Below are positions 42,137 through 51,206 of a DNA stretch of 64,000 nt, piece by piece (the first letter of the stretch is position 1; every line of letters begins with the position of its first letter). The DNA comes from DASRIA01 sp963816975 (GTDB lineage Bacteria > Actinomycetota > Thermoleophilia > Solirubrobacterales > JBBDJG01): NCBI GenBank assembly GCA_963816975.1, contig CAWFMD010000003.1, positions 248,001 to 312,000 on the forward strand, given 5' to 3'. Below the pieces are notes generated by a model that was given only the letters and a program-made list of their open reading frames with translations, was not told the origin of the DNA and made no database searches. Position numbers and translations under genes: made by a program.

Positions 42137-44163
42137 CAGCCGCCCCTCCCCTGCCCGATCAGGGATCGGGCGCGCGCGGCGACGTGCTCGGGGGTGAACC
42201 CGAAGTGCTCGTACAGCTGCGGCTGCGGGGCCGACGCGCCGAAGCCCTCCATCCCGATGATGTCCCCTTCCTCGCCGACCCAGCGGTCCCAGCCGAGCGT
42301 GGCGGCCGCCTCCACCGCGATGCGCGCGCGCACCCCCGGCGGCAGCACCGAGTCGCGATAGGCAGCGTCCTGGAGCGCGAACCGATCGAGGCACGGCGCG
42401 CTCACGAGGCGCACCCGGACACCCTCGGCCTCCAGCAGGTCCACCGCCCCGTTGCAGACATGCACCTCGGAGCCCGTGGCGATCAGGATCACGTCAGGCG
42501 GCGCGCTGCCGGGTGACTCGCGCAGCACGTACGCCCCGCGGTGGATCGCCTCGTCCGGTATGCGGGCGGGATCGCAGGTCGGCAGTCCCTGGCGGCTGAG
42601 CGCCATGGCGGTCGGCGTCTGGGACTGCTCGATCGCGAACCGCCAGGCCAGCGCCGTCTCGTTGGCATCGGCCGGCCGCACCACGTTCAGGTTGGGCATC
42701 GCGCGCAGCATCGCGAGGTGCTCGATCGGCTGGTGCGTGGGGCCGTCCTCGCCGAGACCGATGGAGTCGTGCGTGAACACGAAGATCGACGGGATGCGCA
42801 TCACCGCCGCGAGCCGGATTGCCGCCTTCATGTAGTCGGAGAAGACGAGGAAAGTGGCGCCGTAGGCGCGCAGGTCGTGCAGCACGAGCCCGTTCACGAT
42901 CGCACCCATGCCATGCTCGCGGATCCCGAAATGCAGGTTGCGGCCGGAGTAGGCATCCCGCTCCACGTCGTCGCCGCCGTCGATCAGGGTGAGAGTCGAG
43001 GGCGCGAGGTCGGCGGAGCCGCCGGCCAGCTCGGGCACCCGCGCCGCAGCCCACTGGACCACCTGCTGCGAGGCCTTGCGGGTCGCGATCTTCTCCCCCG
43101 CCTCGAAGCGCGGCACCTGCGCGTCCCATCCCTCCGGCAACCGCCGCTGCGTGATCCGCTCGAACTCGGCCAGCCGCTCGGGATAGGCCCTGCCGTACGC
43201 GGCGGCGCGCGCGGACCACTCGGCCTCGAGCTCGCGCCCCCGCTCGATGCAGGCGCGGAAGTGCTCGAGCGCGGCGTCGGGCACGTAGAAGTCCCGGTCC
43301 TCGGGCCAGCCGTAGGCGCGCTTGGTGAGGCGCACCTCCTCCTCCCCGAGCGGCGATCCATGTGCCTCCCCCGTGTCCTGCTTGTTGGGGCTGCCGGGAG
43401 CGATGTGGGTCCGCACGATGATCAGCGACGGGCGGTCCTCGACCTCGATCGCGCGCCGTGCGGCCCCCTCGATCGCGTCCAGCTCGAGGTTCTCACCGAG
43501 ATTCTGCACGTGCCAGCCGTACGCCTCGAAGCGCGCGCCGACGTCCTCCGAGAACGCGGCGTCGGTGTCGCCTTCGATCGAGATGTGGTTGTCGTCGTAG
43601 AAGGCGATCAGGCGCCCGAGCCCGAGATGGCCGGCCAAAGAGCAGGCCTCCGAGGCGACGCCCTCCTGCATGTCCCCGTCGCTCGCGATCGTGAACGTGT
43701 GATGGTCGACGAGCGCGTGACCATCCGCGTTGAAGCGGGCGGCCAGCATGCGCTCCGCAAGTGCCAGGCCGACGCAGTTGGAAATCCCCTGCCCGAGCGG
43801 CCCGGTGGTCGCCTCGATACCGGCGGCATGCCCATACTCGGGGTGTCCGGCAGTCGGGCTGCCGAGCTGGCGGAAGTTCTTGATGTCGTCGAGGGTGAGC
43901 CCGTAGCCGGTCAGGTAAAGCATGGAGTAGAGCAACATCGACGCGTGTCCCGCGGACAGCACGAAGCGATCGCGATCGGGCCACGCCGGATTGCTCGGGC
44001 TGTGGCGCATGACGCGGGTGTAGAGCGTGTATGCCACGGGCGCGAGCGCCATCGGCGTTCCCGGATGGCCCGAGTTCGCGCGCTGCACCGCGTCCATGGC
44101 GAGTGTCCTGATGGTGTTCACGCCGAGCATGTCGAGGGCGCGCGCGTCGGTGACCGTGCTCAC
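42136..44163 (-). CDS. tkt: Transketolase
   Basis: The 675-residue enzyme is complete: MDAVQRANSGHPGTPMALAP, DRFVLSAGHASMLLYS, the TPP motif ASDGDMQEGVASEACSLAGH...FYDDNHISIEGDT, and FGIREHGMGAIVNGL and DSIGLGEDGPTHQPIEHL in the pyrimidine domain. GTG start. It heads the pentose-phosphate operon. Transaldolase is not in the window. Confidence 0.97.
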   Translation of the reverse strand: MSTVTDARALDMLGVNTIRTLAMDAVQRANSGHPGTPMALAPVAYTLYTRVMRHSPSNPAWPDRDRFVLSAGHASMLLYSMLYLTGYGLTLDDIKNFRQLGSPTAGHPEYGHAAGIEATTGPLGQGISNCVGLALAERMLAARFNADGHALVDHHTFTIASDGDMQEGVASEACSLAGHLGLGRLIAFYDDNHISIEGDTDAAFSEDVGARFEAYGWHVQNLGENLELDAIEGAARRAIEVEDRPSLIIVRTHIAPGSPNKQDTGEAHGSPLGEEEVRLTKRAYGWPEDRDFYVPDAALEHFRACIERGRELEAEWSARAAAYGRAYPERLAEFERITQRRLPEGWDAQVPRFEAGEKIATRKASQQVVQWAAARVPELAGGSADLAPSTLTLIDGGDDVERDAYSGRNLHFGIREHGMGAIVNGLVLHDLRAYGATFLVFSDYMKAAIRLAAVMRIPSIFVFTHDSIGLGEDGPTHQPIEHLAMLRAMPNLNVVRPADANETALAWRFAIEQSQTPTAMALSRQGLPTCDPARIPDEAIHRGAYVLRESPGSAPPDVILIATGSEVHVCNGAVDLLEAEGVRVRLVSAPCLDRFALQDAAYRDSVLPPGVRARIAVEAAATLGWDRWVGEEGDIIGMEGFGASAPQPQLYEHFGFTPEHVAARARSLIGQGRGG

Positions 44164-44268
44164 GCGCGTGATCCTACGGCCTTCGCGGTCAGGGCATCGA
44201 GGGACCCCACGACCCGAATGAATGCGTCGGTCCGAAACCTGCTGTCAGCACGCCCTATCCTCACCGGG

Positions 44269-45159
44269 ATGGCTGCGATCGAGTTGCAGGGTGTCGTCAA
44301 GCGGTTCGGCGACATCACCGCCGTGGACGGATTGGACCTCGAGGTGCCGGGTGGCATCTGCCTGGGCCTGCTCGGCCCGAACGGGGCCGGCAAGTCGACC
44401 ACGATGCGCCTGCTCACGGGCCAGGCGATCGCCGACGCCGGGCAGCTCCGCGTGCTCGGTCACGAGCTGCCGCGCGAATCCAAGGCCGCCCGCGCCGAGA
44501 TGGGCGTCGTGCCCCAGCTCGACAACCTCGACATCGATGTCACCGTGGAGGACAACCTGGCGGTGTTCGCCCGCCTCTACCGCGTGCGTGACGTGCACGC
44601 CGCGGTCGACCGCGGGCTCGACCTGGCGCGCCTGCGTGCGCGCCGCAAGGATGCCGTGGACAAGCTCTCGGGCGGAATGCGTCGCCGGCTGCTGCTGGCG
44701 CGCGGACTGGTGCACGAGCCGCCCCTGATGCTGCTCGACGAGCCGACGGTCGGGCTCGATCCGCAGATCCGCACGGAGCTGTGGTCCCTGATCGACAACC
44801 TGCGCTCGCAGGGCAAGACGATCCTGATGTCCACGCACTACATAGAGGAGGCGGAGCGCCTGGCGGACGAGGTCGCGGTCATGGCACACGGCAAGATCGT
44901 CGCCCGCGGGCGACCCGCCGAGCTGATCGCGAAGCACGCGGGCCGCGAGACCGCCGAGGTCTACGCGCCGCCGTCCCGGCTGGCCGAGGTCCGGGCGAAG
45001 GCCGAAGCCCAGGGTCTGCGCGTGCGGCCCGCCGGTCCCGCGGTTGCGATCGTGGGCGCCGAGCGCGCGCAGGACGGAGCGGTGCCCGAGGACGCGGTGC
45101 GGCGGGCCGCCTCGCTGGAGGACGTGTTCGTGCTGCTCACCGGGGAGGAGGCCGAATGA
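44269..45159 (+). CDS. ABC transporter ATP-binding protein (DrrA/NodI-like)
   Basis: The 296-residue ATPase has Walker A GLLGPNGAGKSTTMRLL, signature LSGGMRRRLLLARGL, Walker B LMLLDEPTVGLDPQ and switch STHYIEEAERLADE. It pairs with the ABC-2 permease whose ATG overlaps its stop (ATGA). Such two-gene exporters move drugs, lipids or glycan precursors; the cargo is unknown. The first ATG after the tkt divergent promoter sets the start. Confidence 0.95.
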   Translation: MAAIELQGVVKRFGDITAVDGLDLEVPGGICLGLLGPNGAGKSTTMRLLTGQAIADAGQLRVLGHELPRESKAARAEMGVVPQLDNLDIDVTVEDNLAVFARLYRVRDVHAAVDRGLDLARLRARRKDAVDKLSGGMRRRLLLARGLVHEPPLMLLDEPTVGLDPQIRTELWSLIDNLRSQGKTILMSTHYIEEAERLADEVAVMAHGKIVARGRPAELIAKHAGRETAEVYAPPSRLAEVRAKAEAQGLRVRPAGPAVAIVGAERAQDGAVPEDAVRRAASLEDVFVLLTGEEAE

Positions 45160-45923
45160 GGCGGCTCGAGCCGGCCGCGATCGCGGGCGTGATGAGCCGC
45201 GAGGTTGCGAACTTCCGCACCTTCTGGAAGGCCACCACCTTTTCCAGCGTGCTCGAGCCGATCATCTACCTGCTCGCCTTCGGCGTCGGGCTCGGGTCCA
45301 CGATCGTCAGGAAAGTGGACGGACTGGACTACGTCGAGTTCGTCGGCACGGGGATGGTGGCCACCGCCGTGATCTTCTCGAGCGCGCTCCCCGCCATGTT
45401 CGGCACGTTCGTCAAGCACCGGTTCCAGAACACCTACGACGCGATCCTGGCCGCGCCGGTCGACGTCGAGGAGCTGGTCACGGCGGAGGCGCTGTGGATC
45501 GGGATCCGCTCCGGCTTCTACGGCTGCTTCCCGCTGCTCGTCGCGATCGCGTTCGGGCTCGACCCGGCCCCTGGCATGCTGCTCGTACCCCTGTTCGCGT
45601 TCGTCACCGCGCTCGGGTTTGCGTCCTTCGGAATCGCGGTCGCGGGAACGGTCAACAAGATCGACCAGTTCAGCTACGTCACGACCCTGTGCGTGACGCC
45701 GCTGTTCCTGGTGGCCGGCACGTTCTTTCCCATCGACCAGCTCCCGCAGGGCCTCCAGGTCGCAGCGCAGTTCAACCCGCTCCACCAGCTCGTGGAGCTG
45801 GTGCGCCACGCGAGCTTCGGCTTCCAGGCCACCGACCCGCTGCGGCTGGCCAGCCTGATCGTGTTCGCGATCGTGCTGTGGCGGGTGGCCGTGAGGCAGA
45901 TGACGCAGCGCCTGATCGACTGA
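45156..45923 (+). CDS. ABC-2 type permease (NodJ/DrrB-like)
   Basis: The 255-residue protein has about six membrane helices (TFSSVLEPIIYLLAFGVGLG, VEFVGTGMVATAVIFSSALPAM, GCFPLLVAIAFGLD, and a C-terminal LIVFAIVLWRVAV) and the ABC-2 signature PLFLVAGTFFPIDQLPQGLQ...NPLHQLVELVR. It forms the channel for the ATPase encoded just before it. Confidence 0.94.
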   Translation: MRRLEPAAIAGVMSREVANFRTFWKATTFSSVLEPIIYLLAFGVGLGSTIVRKVDGLDYVEFVGTGMVATAVIFSSALPAMFGTFVKHRFQNTYDAILAAPVDVEELVTAEALWIGIRSGFYGCFPLLVAIAFGLDPAPGMLLVPLFAFVTALGFASFGIAVAGTVNKIDQFSYVTTLCVTPLFLVAGTFFPIDQLPQGLQVAAQFNPLHQLVELVRHASFGFQATDPLRLASLIVFAIVLWRVAVRQMTQRLID

Positions 45924-45932
45924 GGCCGGGTC

Positions 45933-46274
45933 GTGCCTACCTGGGATGACGTAGTCGCGATCGGGACGAGGTTTCCGGGAGTCGAGGTCGGGACCTCGTA
46001 TGGCACGCCCGCGCTGCGGACCAACGGGAAGGGGATGTGCCGCCTGCGCACCGAGCCGGACGCGCTGGTGGTGCGGGTGCTCGACCTCGGGGATCGCCAG
46101 GCGCTGTTGCGGGGCAACCCCCAGACCTTCTTCACCACGCCGCACTACGACGGCTACCCGTACGTGCTCGTGCGTCTCGAAACGGTCACGCAGCAGGAGT
46201 TGGCCGAGCTGATCGAGGACGCATGGCGGATCCGCGCCCCAAAGCGCCTCGTGGCCGAGTACGACGCAGGTTGA
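45933..46274 (+). CDS. MmcQ/YjbR family protein
   Basis: The 113-residue protein fits the small YjbR-like fold: TWDDVVAIGTRFPGVEVGTSYGTPALRTNGKGMCRL, LLRGNPQTFFTTPHYDGYPYVLVRL and ELIEDAWRIRAPKRLVAEY. Members resemble double-wing DNA-binding proteins but function is not established. GTG start, nine bases after the permease. Confidence 0.88.
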   Translation: MPTWDDVVAIGTRFPGVEVGTSYGTPALRTNGKGMCRLRTEPDALVVRVLDLGDRQALLRGNPQTFFTTPHYDGYPYVLVRLETVTQQELAELIEDAWRIRAPKRLVAEYDAG

Positions 46275-46343
46275 CCTGTGACCCCGGCGTCGACCAGACC
46301 GCTGGCCGGCGGTCGAGCGAGATCAATTCACGGCCCGACTCGT

Positions 46344-47549
46344 CTAGCAGGAAAAGCCTGGCGCGCAGACGCTGATCCGCCCCAGCTCCGTTGGCCGCTG
46401 GATACTGGTGATCGGCGAGAAGAAGCTGGAGCCGCTGCTCACGTTGCCACCCCACAACTCGCCTCGCAACGTGACGTCCGAGCCGTTGGGCGTGTACACG
46501 GGCGAGCCGCTGTCGCCGGGCTGCGAAAAGAGCTGCGCACCGGTCTGGCACAGCATGACGAGCTTGCCCAGCGCGTTGTTCACGAGGTAGCCTCCGCAGA
46601 CGCTCGTGACCGGAGCGGCGACGCTCCTGCCGGTCGTGCGGCCGACCTTCTCGACGACTTGCCCGACGATCGCGTCGCCCTTCGCCGTGATCCGGTAGAG
46701 GTCCCCGTTCCATCCCGTCGAGGGGGTGAGGTCGGCCTTAGCGATGTAGCCGAGGCTGGCCGTCACGCCGCTGTCGCGCTTCACGAAGGCGGTATCGCTG
46801 TAGCGGCAGCGGAAGCTCGGGGGGCAGATCCCGCCCCTGAAGTACACGGGGTCAACGGCCTCGATCCCGACCCGGTTGCCGGGCGAAGATGGGTCGGGCT
46901 GGTAGAAGACGGACCCCTCGACGCCTCCCTGGACGTTGGTGCAATGGGAATTGACGAGGAAACCGGGAACTCCGGCGCGGATCGCGACGAAGCCGAGCGT
47001 GCAAGGCGCGAAGCTGCCGGCCTGCAGCCCCCCGACCAGCGGACGGTGGAAGTCGTTGAGGCTCGAGAACGTCTGGACCGGCTCCGCGGGCCTCACGCGC
47101 ACGGCCGCCGCCGGAATGCCGAGATGTGCCAGCCGCCGCTTCACCGTGGCGCGGCCGCGGTCACCCGTGACACCAACCGCGACGTGGTTCGTGCGGTCGT
47201 CGACGTCGGTCGACACCACGCCCGGCAGGCCTAGCACGTTGGCGGTCAGCCGATCCGACCACTTCTTGAGCTGCGTGAATCGGTACCGCGCCTTCAGCAC
47301 CCGCACCTTGCGCGGCAGCTCGAAGTTGCGCCGGATCACCCCGCTCGCCGCGGCGCGCGCGGGCGCGCCACGGTCCGTCATGTAGACGTTGAGGACGCCG
47401 TCGTCGATAAACATGCCGCCGAACGCAGGAGCTGCTCTGGACATCTCGACCAAACGGTCATCGAGCGGCTTGGCCGCCGCACCGGCGCTGCCGGCAAGCG
47501 CGAATACCAGCGTGAGGACGAAGGCAAACGTGATGTTGCGCCGAGTCAT
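46344..47549 (-). CDS. Exported chymotrypsin-fold serine protease (streptogrisin-like)
   Basis: A signal peptide (ITFAFVLTLVFALAGSAGAAA) is followed by a pro-region of about 150 residues (KVRVLKARYRFTQLKKWSDRL). The S1 domain has catalytic His in FLVNSHCTN, Asp in RYSDTAFVKR and Ser in FSQPGDSGSPVYTPNG, plus paired cysteines typical of the actinobacterial family. It would be secreted as a zymogen and mature by cleaving the pro-region. Its ATG shares one base with the stop of the upstream repeat protein, so the two are cotranslated. Confidence 0.9.
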   Translation of the reverse strand: MTRRNITFAFVLTLVFALAGSAGAAAKPLDDRLVEMSRAAPAFGGMFIDDGVLNVYMTDRGAPARAAASGVIRRNFELPRKVRVLKARYRFTQLKKWSDRLTANVLGLPGVVSTDVDDRTNHVAVGVTGDRGRATVKRRLAHLGIPAAAVRVRPAEPVQTFSSLNDFHRPLVGGLQAGSFAPCTLGFVAIRAGVPGFLVNSHCTNVQGGVEGSVFYQPDPSSPGNRVGIEAVDPVYFRGGICPPSFRCRYSDTAFVKRDSGVTASLGYIAKADLTPSTGWNGDLYRITAKGDAIVGQVVEKVGRTTGRSVAAPVTSVCGGYLVNNALGKLVMLCQTGAQLFSQPGDSGSPVYTPNGSDVTLRGELWGGNVSSGSSFFSPITSIQRPTELGRISVCAPGFSC

Positions 47550-49006
47550 CAGTCGTCGTATCCCCTTTGCACTGCCGCTTCGATCTGCGTCGTCGGGCCG
47601 AGCCAGTCGGACGCCGCGTCGGCGGTAGCGCTTTGACGTCCGCCGTTGGGGTCGACCGCGACCATCGGATCGGCGGCCCCGCCGAGGTCGGACAGGGTCT
47701 GGATGCGGCTGAGCGTGCCCGAGTACGAGACGCTGCGCGCCTGCACCTGCGAGCACGTTCCGAAGCCGCAGTCGAAGGCCTCGTCGATGCGCTCCCACGC
47801 GAACACGGCGTTGCCCCGCGAGTCCACTGCGACCTGCGGGACGAACGCGTTCCGGCGGCTCTCCGAGATGGTCCGGATGCTGCCGAGCGAGCCGCTCCAC
47901 GAGCGCGTCCGCGTCTGGGCGACGAAGCAGGCGGCGCCACCGCTGCACGCGGTCGAGCCGTCGCCGCGCGACCAGACGTAGACGGCCTTGCCGGACCCGG
48001 CGATGCCGACCTGCGGCGCGATCGCGTCCTGTCGCGAGTCCGAGATCGTCTGGGTGCTGCTGAGCGAACCGCTGCGCGAGCGGGTGCGAGTCTGGATGCG
48101 GAAGCATTCGCCGCCGCCGCACTGCGTGGTGCCGTCCGCGCGCTCCCAGGTGAAGACAGCATTGCCCGACTCGTTCACCGCGACCTGTCCGGGCCCGGGG
48201 AAGCCCGGGGCGGACAGGGTCTGCGTCGGGCTCAGGACACCGGTCGCAGCGAGCGCGCGAGCCTGGATCAGGGAGCAGGCCAGGCAGGAGGGCGTCCCGT
48301 CCTCCAGCCTCCACACGAACACCGCGTTGCCGTACTCGTCCACGCCGACCTGCGGGAAGAATGCATTCTTGCCGGCAGCGGACAGGTCCTGCTTGGGTCC
48401 ATAGACGCCGGCGGCAGACCGCCTGCGTGCGCGGGGCCGCAGGCATCCGAAACTGCCGCAGGGCCCGGTGAGGTCGAACTCCTCCCAGACGAACACCGCC
48501 CCTCCGTGCTCGTCGACGGCCACGTGCGGCCGAGACGGGAGGAAGCCGGCCGGGGGCACGTTCGAGACGTTCTCGATCGGCCCGAGCACGCCCGCGGCGC
48601 TCCGCGTCCGCGCAAACACGGTGACCTCGAAGAGGGCGGTCTCCCCGATCCATACGAACACGGCGTTCCCGCGTTCATCCACTGCCACCTCGGGATCCGG
48701 AGTACTGAGAAACGACGGGTCGGAGATCGTCTCGACAGGACCGAGAGTCCCAGAGGGACCGCGCACGCGCGCCTTGGCGACATAGCAAGGGGTGACGGAA
48801 AGGCAGGCAGGGGGATCGCTCGTGTCCTCCTGGGTCCAGACGAAGAACGCCCGGCCGCCGGGGTCCATGGCCACGTCGTGCTCGGAGGCGGACGGATCCG
48901 AGATCGTCCCGAGCTTCTTGAACGAGGCCTGCGCGGGCGCCGCTGTCAGGAGCAAGGCAAGCGCGACGAGCGCGAACCCCAGATGCCGCCGTTTTGTGCG
49001 TCCCAT
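47549..49006 (-). CDS. Exported repeat protein with about seven propeller-like blades
   Basis: The signal peptide is HLGFALVALALLLTAAPAQA. About seven repeats of roughly 55 residues follow, each with P.VAVDERGNAVFVW, an arginine-rich RTRSxSGxLG strand and ET/TQTISDS. Several repeats carry a close cysteine pair (CSGGAAC, CGGGEC, CGFGTC). No enzymatic motif is visible; it looks like a secreted beta-propeller. One-base overlap with the protease that follows suggests it may be a partner or inhibitor/substrate scaffold, which is speculation. Confidence 0.82.
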   Translation of the reverse strand: MGRTKRRHLGFALVALALLLTAAPAQASFKKLGTISDPSASEHDVAMDPGGRAFFVWTQEDTSDPPACLSVTPCYVAKARVRGPSGTLGPVETISDPSFLSTPDPEVAVDERGNAVFVWIGETALFEVTVFARTRSAAGVLGPIENVSNVPPAGFLPSRPHVAVDEHGGAVFVWEEFDLTGPCGSFGCLRPRARRRSAAGVYGPKQDLSAAGKNAFFPQVGVDEYGNAVFVWRLEDGTPSCLACSLIQARALAATGVLSPTQTLSAPGFPGPGQVAVNESGNAVFTWERADGTTQCGGGECFRIQTRTRSRSGSLSSTQTISDSRQDAIAPQVGIAGSGKAVYVWSRGDGSTACSGGAACFVAQTRTRSWSGSLGSIRTISESRRNAFVPQVAVDSRGNAVFAWERIDEAFDCGFGTCSQVQARSVSYSGTLSRIQTLSDLGGAADPMVAVDPNGGRQSATADAASDWLGPTTQIEAAVQRGYDD

Positions 49007-49104
49007 ACCAGCTCCCTCGCCTGGGACTGACCTCCACTACCTCAGCGCCGATACTAACCGCGTACTCACCGACCAGTCAAGAGCGTGGGCGCGATAATGG
49101 CGCC

Positions 49105-49575
49105 GTGCGCCGGATCAACATCGCATCGCCGCAGTTCGAGTACGACCCCACCGACCCGCCGGGATTCAGATCCGGGATGTTCCGGTTCGGCCCGCGGCTC
49201 GACGCGTCGCAGCTGGGTGCGAGCGTCTACGAGCTACCGCCCGGCCAGGCCATCTGCCCCTACCACTACGAGCTGGTCGAGGAGGAGTGGCTACTGGTTC
49301 TCGAAGGACGTCCTTCCGTGCGGCACCCGGAGGGCACGGATCAGCTGGAGCCGTGGGATGCCGTCTGCTTTCCGACCGGCAAGGAGGGTGCCCATACTGT
49401 GCGCAACGAGACGGACGAAACCGTCCGCGTGTTGATGTTCTCCAGGGTCGAGCATCCGGCGGTGACGATCTATCCCGACAGCGACAAGGTGGGTGTCTAC
49501 ACGGGCGACGAAGACGACGACGTGATCGTGCCGCGCTCGGCCGACGTCGACTACTGGCACGGGGAGACCGGCTAG
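49105..49575 (+). CDS. Cupin-domain protein
   Basis: From GTG 49105 the 156-residue protein is a single cupin: LGASVYELPPGQAICPYHYELVEEEWLLVLEGRPSV carries the motif 1 metal ligands (the HY..VEEE pattern), and DAVCFPTGKEGAHTVRNE motif 2 with the second His. The extra acidic C-terminus (GDEDDDVIVPRSADVDYWHG) occurs in related stand-alone cupins. Substrate unknown. Confidence 0.88.
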   Translation: MRRINIASPQFEYDPTDPPGFRSGMFRFGPRLDASQLGASVYELPPGQAICPYHYELVEEEWLLVLEGRPSVRHPEGTDQLEPWDAVCFPTGKEGAHTVRNETDETVRVLMFSRVEHPAVTIYPDSDKVGVYTGDEDDDVIVPRSADVDYWHGETG

Positions 49576-49581
49576 GCCCAC

Positions 49582-50157
49582 TTGGTCAGGACTCTGTACT
49601 ACTGCGCGGCGTCGCTCGACGGATTCATCGCCGAGTCCGACGACACGCTCGCGTGGCTCATGACCTACGACGGCTCGTTCGAGGGCGACGCAGCCGAGCC
49701 GATGCAGGGCTGCTACGACCGCTTCTACGACGGCGTCGGCGCGCTCGTGATGGGCTCGGCGACCTACGAGTTCGTGCTCGACCACATGGCCGCGACCGGC
49801 GATGAATGGTCCTACAAGGGCAAGCCGACTTGGGTGCTGACGTCGCGCGACCTCCCGCAGCCCGAGGGCGACGGCGTCGACGTGCGGTTCGCGAACGCAT
49901 CGGTCGCCAACCTCTTCGACGAGATGATCGCCGCTGCGGGCGAGCGTGACCTGTGGGTGGTCGGCGGCGGCAACGTCGCATCGCAGTTCGCCGACGCGGA
50001 CCTGCTCGACGAGCTGCTGGTCACGATCGTGCCGGTGGTGCTCGGTGAGGGCAAGCCGCTCTTCGACCGGCGGCTGCCGGGCGGCGCGATGCAGCTGACC
50101 GGGACCCGCGCCTTCGACACGGGGATGGTCGAGGTGCGCTACGCGATCAAGGAATGA
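49582..50157 (+). CDS. Dihydrofolate-reductase-family protein (RibD C-terminal-like)
   Basis: The 191-residue protein has RTLYYCAASLDGFIAESDDTLAWL, GALVMGSATYEFVLDH, PTWVLTSRDLP and DLWVVGGGNVASQFADADLLDELLVTIVPVVLGEGKPLF, the RibD-C/DHFR-like NADPH-binding fold. Actinobacterial members are orphan reductases rather than the folate enzyme. Start is TTG, 6 bases after the cupin. Confidence 0.9.
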   Translation: MVRTLYYCAASLDGFIAESDDTLAWLMTYDGSFEGDAAEPMQGCYDRFYDGVGALVMGSATYEFVLDHMAATGDEWSYKGKPTWVLTSRDLPQPEGDGVDVRFANASVANLFDEMIAAAGERDLWVVGGGNVASQFADADLLDELLVTIVPVVLGEGKPLFDRRLPGGAMQLTGTRAFDTGMVEVRYAIKE

Positions 50158-50160
50158 CGC

Positions 50161-51096
50161 TCAGCGCGCGGCCGCGACGGGCAGCTTGAACGAGACGCCG
50201 GTGAGCTCCTCCGACACTTCCCACAGGCGGCGCGCCGCCCGCTCGTCGCGGGAGGCGCCGCTGGAGCCGACCCGCTTCGGGTGCCCGCGCTGCTCTGCGA
50301 TCCCGTCGGGCCCGACGAATGTGCCTCCCTCGAGCCCCGGGAACGTGGCCGCATAGAGCTGCGGCAGCGCGCCCATCGCGGCGCTCTGCGCGATCACGCG
50401 ATTGCTCGCCATCATCACCAGGCGGTCCACCAGCGGCGGCGCCGCGGACTGCAGGTTGGTCGCGGCGTAGCCGGGGTGGGCGGCGACGCTCTTGATCGGG
50501 GAGCCGGCGGCGCGCAGCCGGCGGTCGAGCTCGAACGCGAACAGCAGGTTCGCGAGCTTCGAGTTCCCGTATGCCCGCCACCGAAAGTAGCGGTGCGTGC
50601 TCTGGAGGTCGTCGAAGTTGATCTTTCCCATACGGTGCGCACCGCTGCTGATCGTCACGACGCGCGCATCCTCGCGACCATCCATCGCGCCAATGAGCAA
50701 ACCCGTGAGCGCGAAGTGGCCGAGGTGGTTGGTGCCGAGCTGAAGCTCGAATCCGTCCGCGGTCTCCCTGCGCGGCGGGGCCATCACGCCGGCGTTGTTG
50801 ATCAGCAGGTCCAGGCCGTCGCGCTCGGTGCGCAGCCACTCCGCGAACGCATGGACGGAGTCGAGGCTGGCCAGGTCGAGCGCCGCCACCTGCAGGCGTG
50901 CGCCTGGCACGCCTTGCTTGATCTCGGCACTGGCCGCCGCGCCCTTGTCGGGGTTGCGGCAGGCGATCACGACGTCCGCGCCGGCCCGCGCCAGCTGCCG
51001 CGCGGTTTCGAGGCCGAGGCCACTGTTGCCCCCCGTCACGACCGCGACGCGGCCGCTTTGGTCGGGGATCTGGTCGCTGGTCCACTTGGCACTCAT
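50161..51096 (-). CDS. Short-chain dehydrogenase/reductase (retinol-dehydrogenase-like)
   Basis: The 311-residue enzyme has the cofactor loop GRVAVVTGGNSGLGLETARQL, LDLLINNAGVMAPP, the catalytic serine in VVTISSGAHRMG and YxxxK in AYGNSKLANLL. The arginines in ACRNPDKG favour NADP. This is the WW-oxidoreductase/retinol-dehydrogenase-like branch of SDRs common in actinobacteria. Substrate unknown. Confidence 0.92.
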   Translation of the reverse strand: MSAKWTSDQIPDQSGRVAVVTGGNSGLGLETARQLARAGADVVIACRNPDKGAAASAEIKQGVPGARLQVAALDLASLDSVHAFAEWLRTERDGLDLLINNAGVMAPPRRETADGFELQLGTNHLGHFALTGLLIGAMDGREDARVVTISSGAHRMGKINFDDLQSTHRYFRWRAYGNSKLANLLFAFELDRRLRAAGSPIKSVAAHPGYAATNLQSAAPPLVDRLVMMASNRVIAQSAAMGALPQLYAATFPGLEGGTFVGPDGIAEQRGHPKRVGSSGASRDERAARRLWEVSEELTGVSFKLPVAAAR

Positions 51097-51206
51097 GAGC
51101 TGCTCGCGATGACCCTACTACCGGCGCCTTGACCCGGCCACCCGGCCCTGGCTAGGGTTGCCTGACGGCAGGGCGGTGAATCCAAGGAAGGGGCACGGAG
51201 GCAGAG

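Noticed and set aside
46344..48653. A long minus-strand frame extending the protease upstream
   Set aside because: Upstream of 47,549 it is the wrong frame of the repeat protein; a normal signal peptide starts at 47,549.
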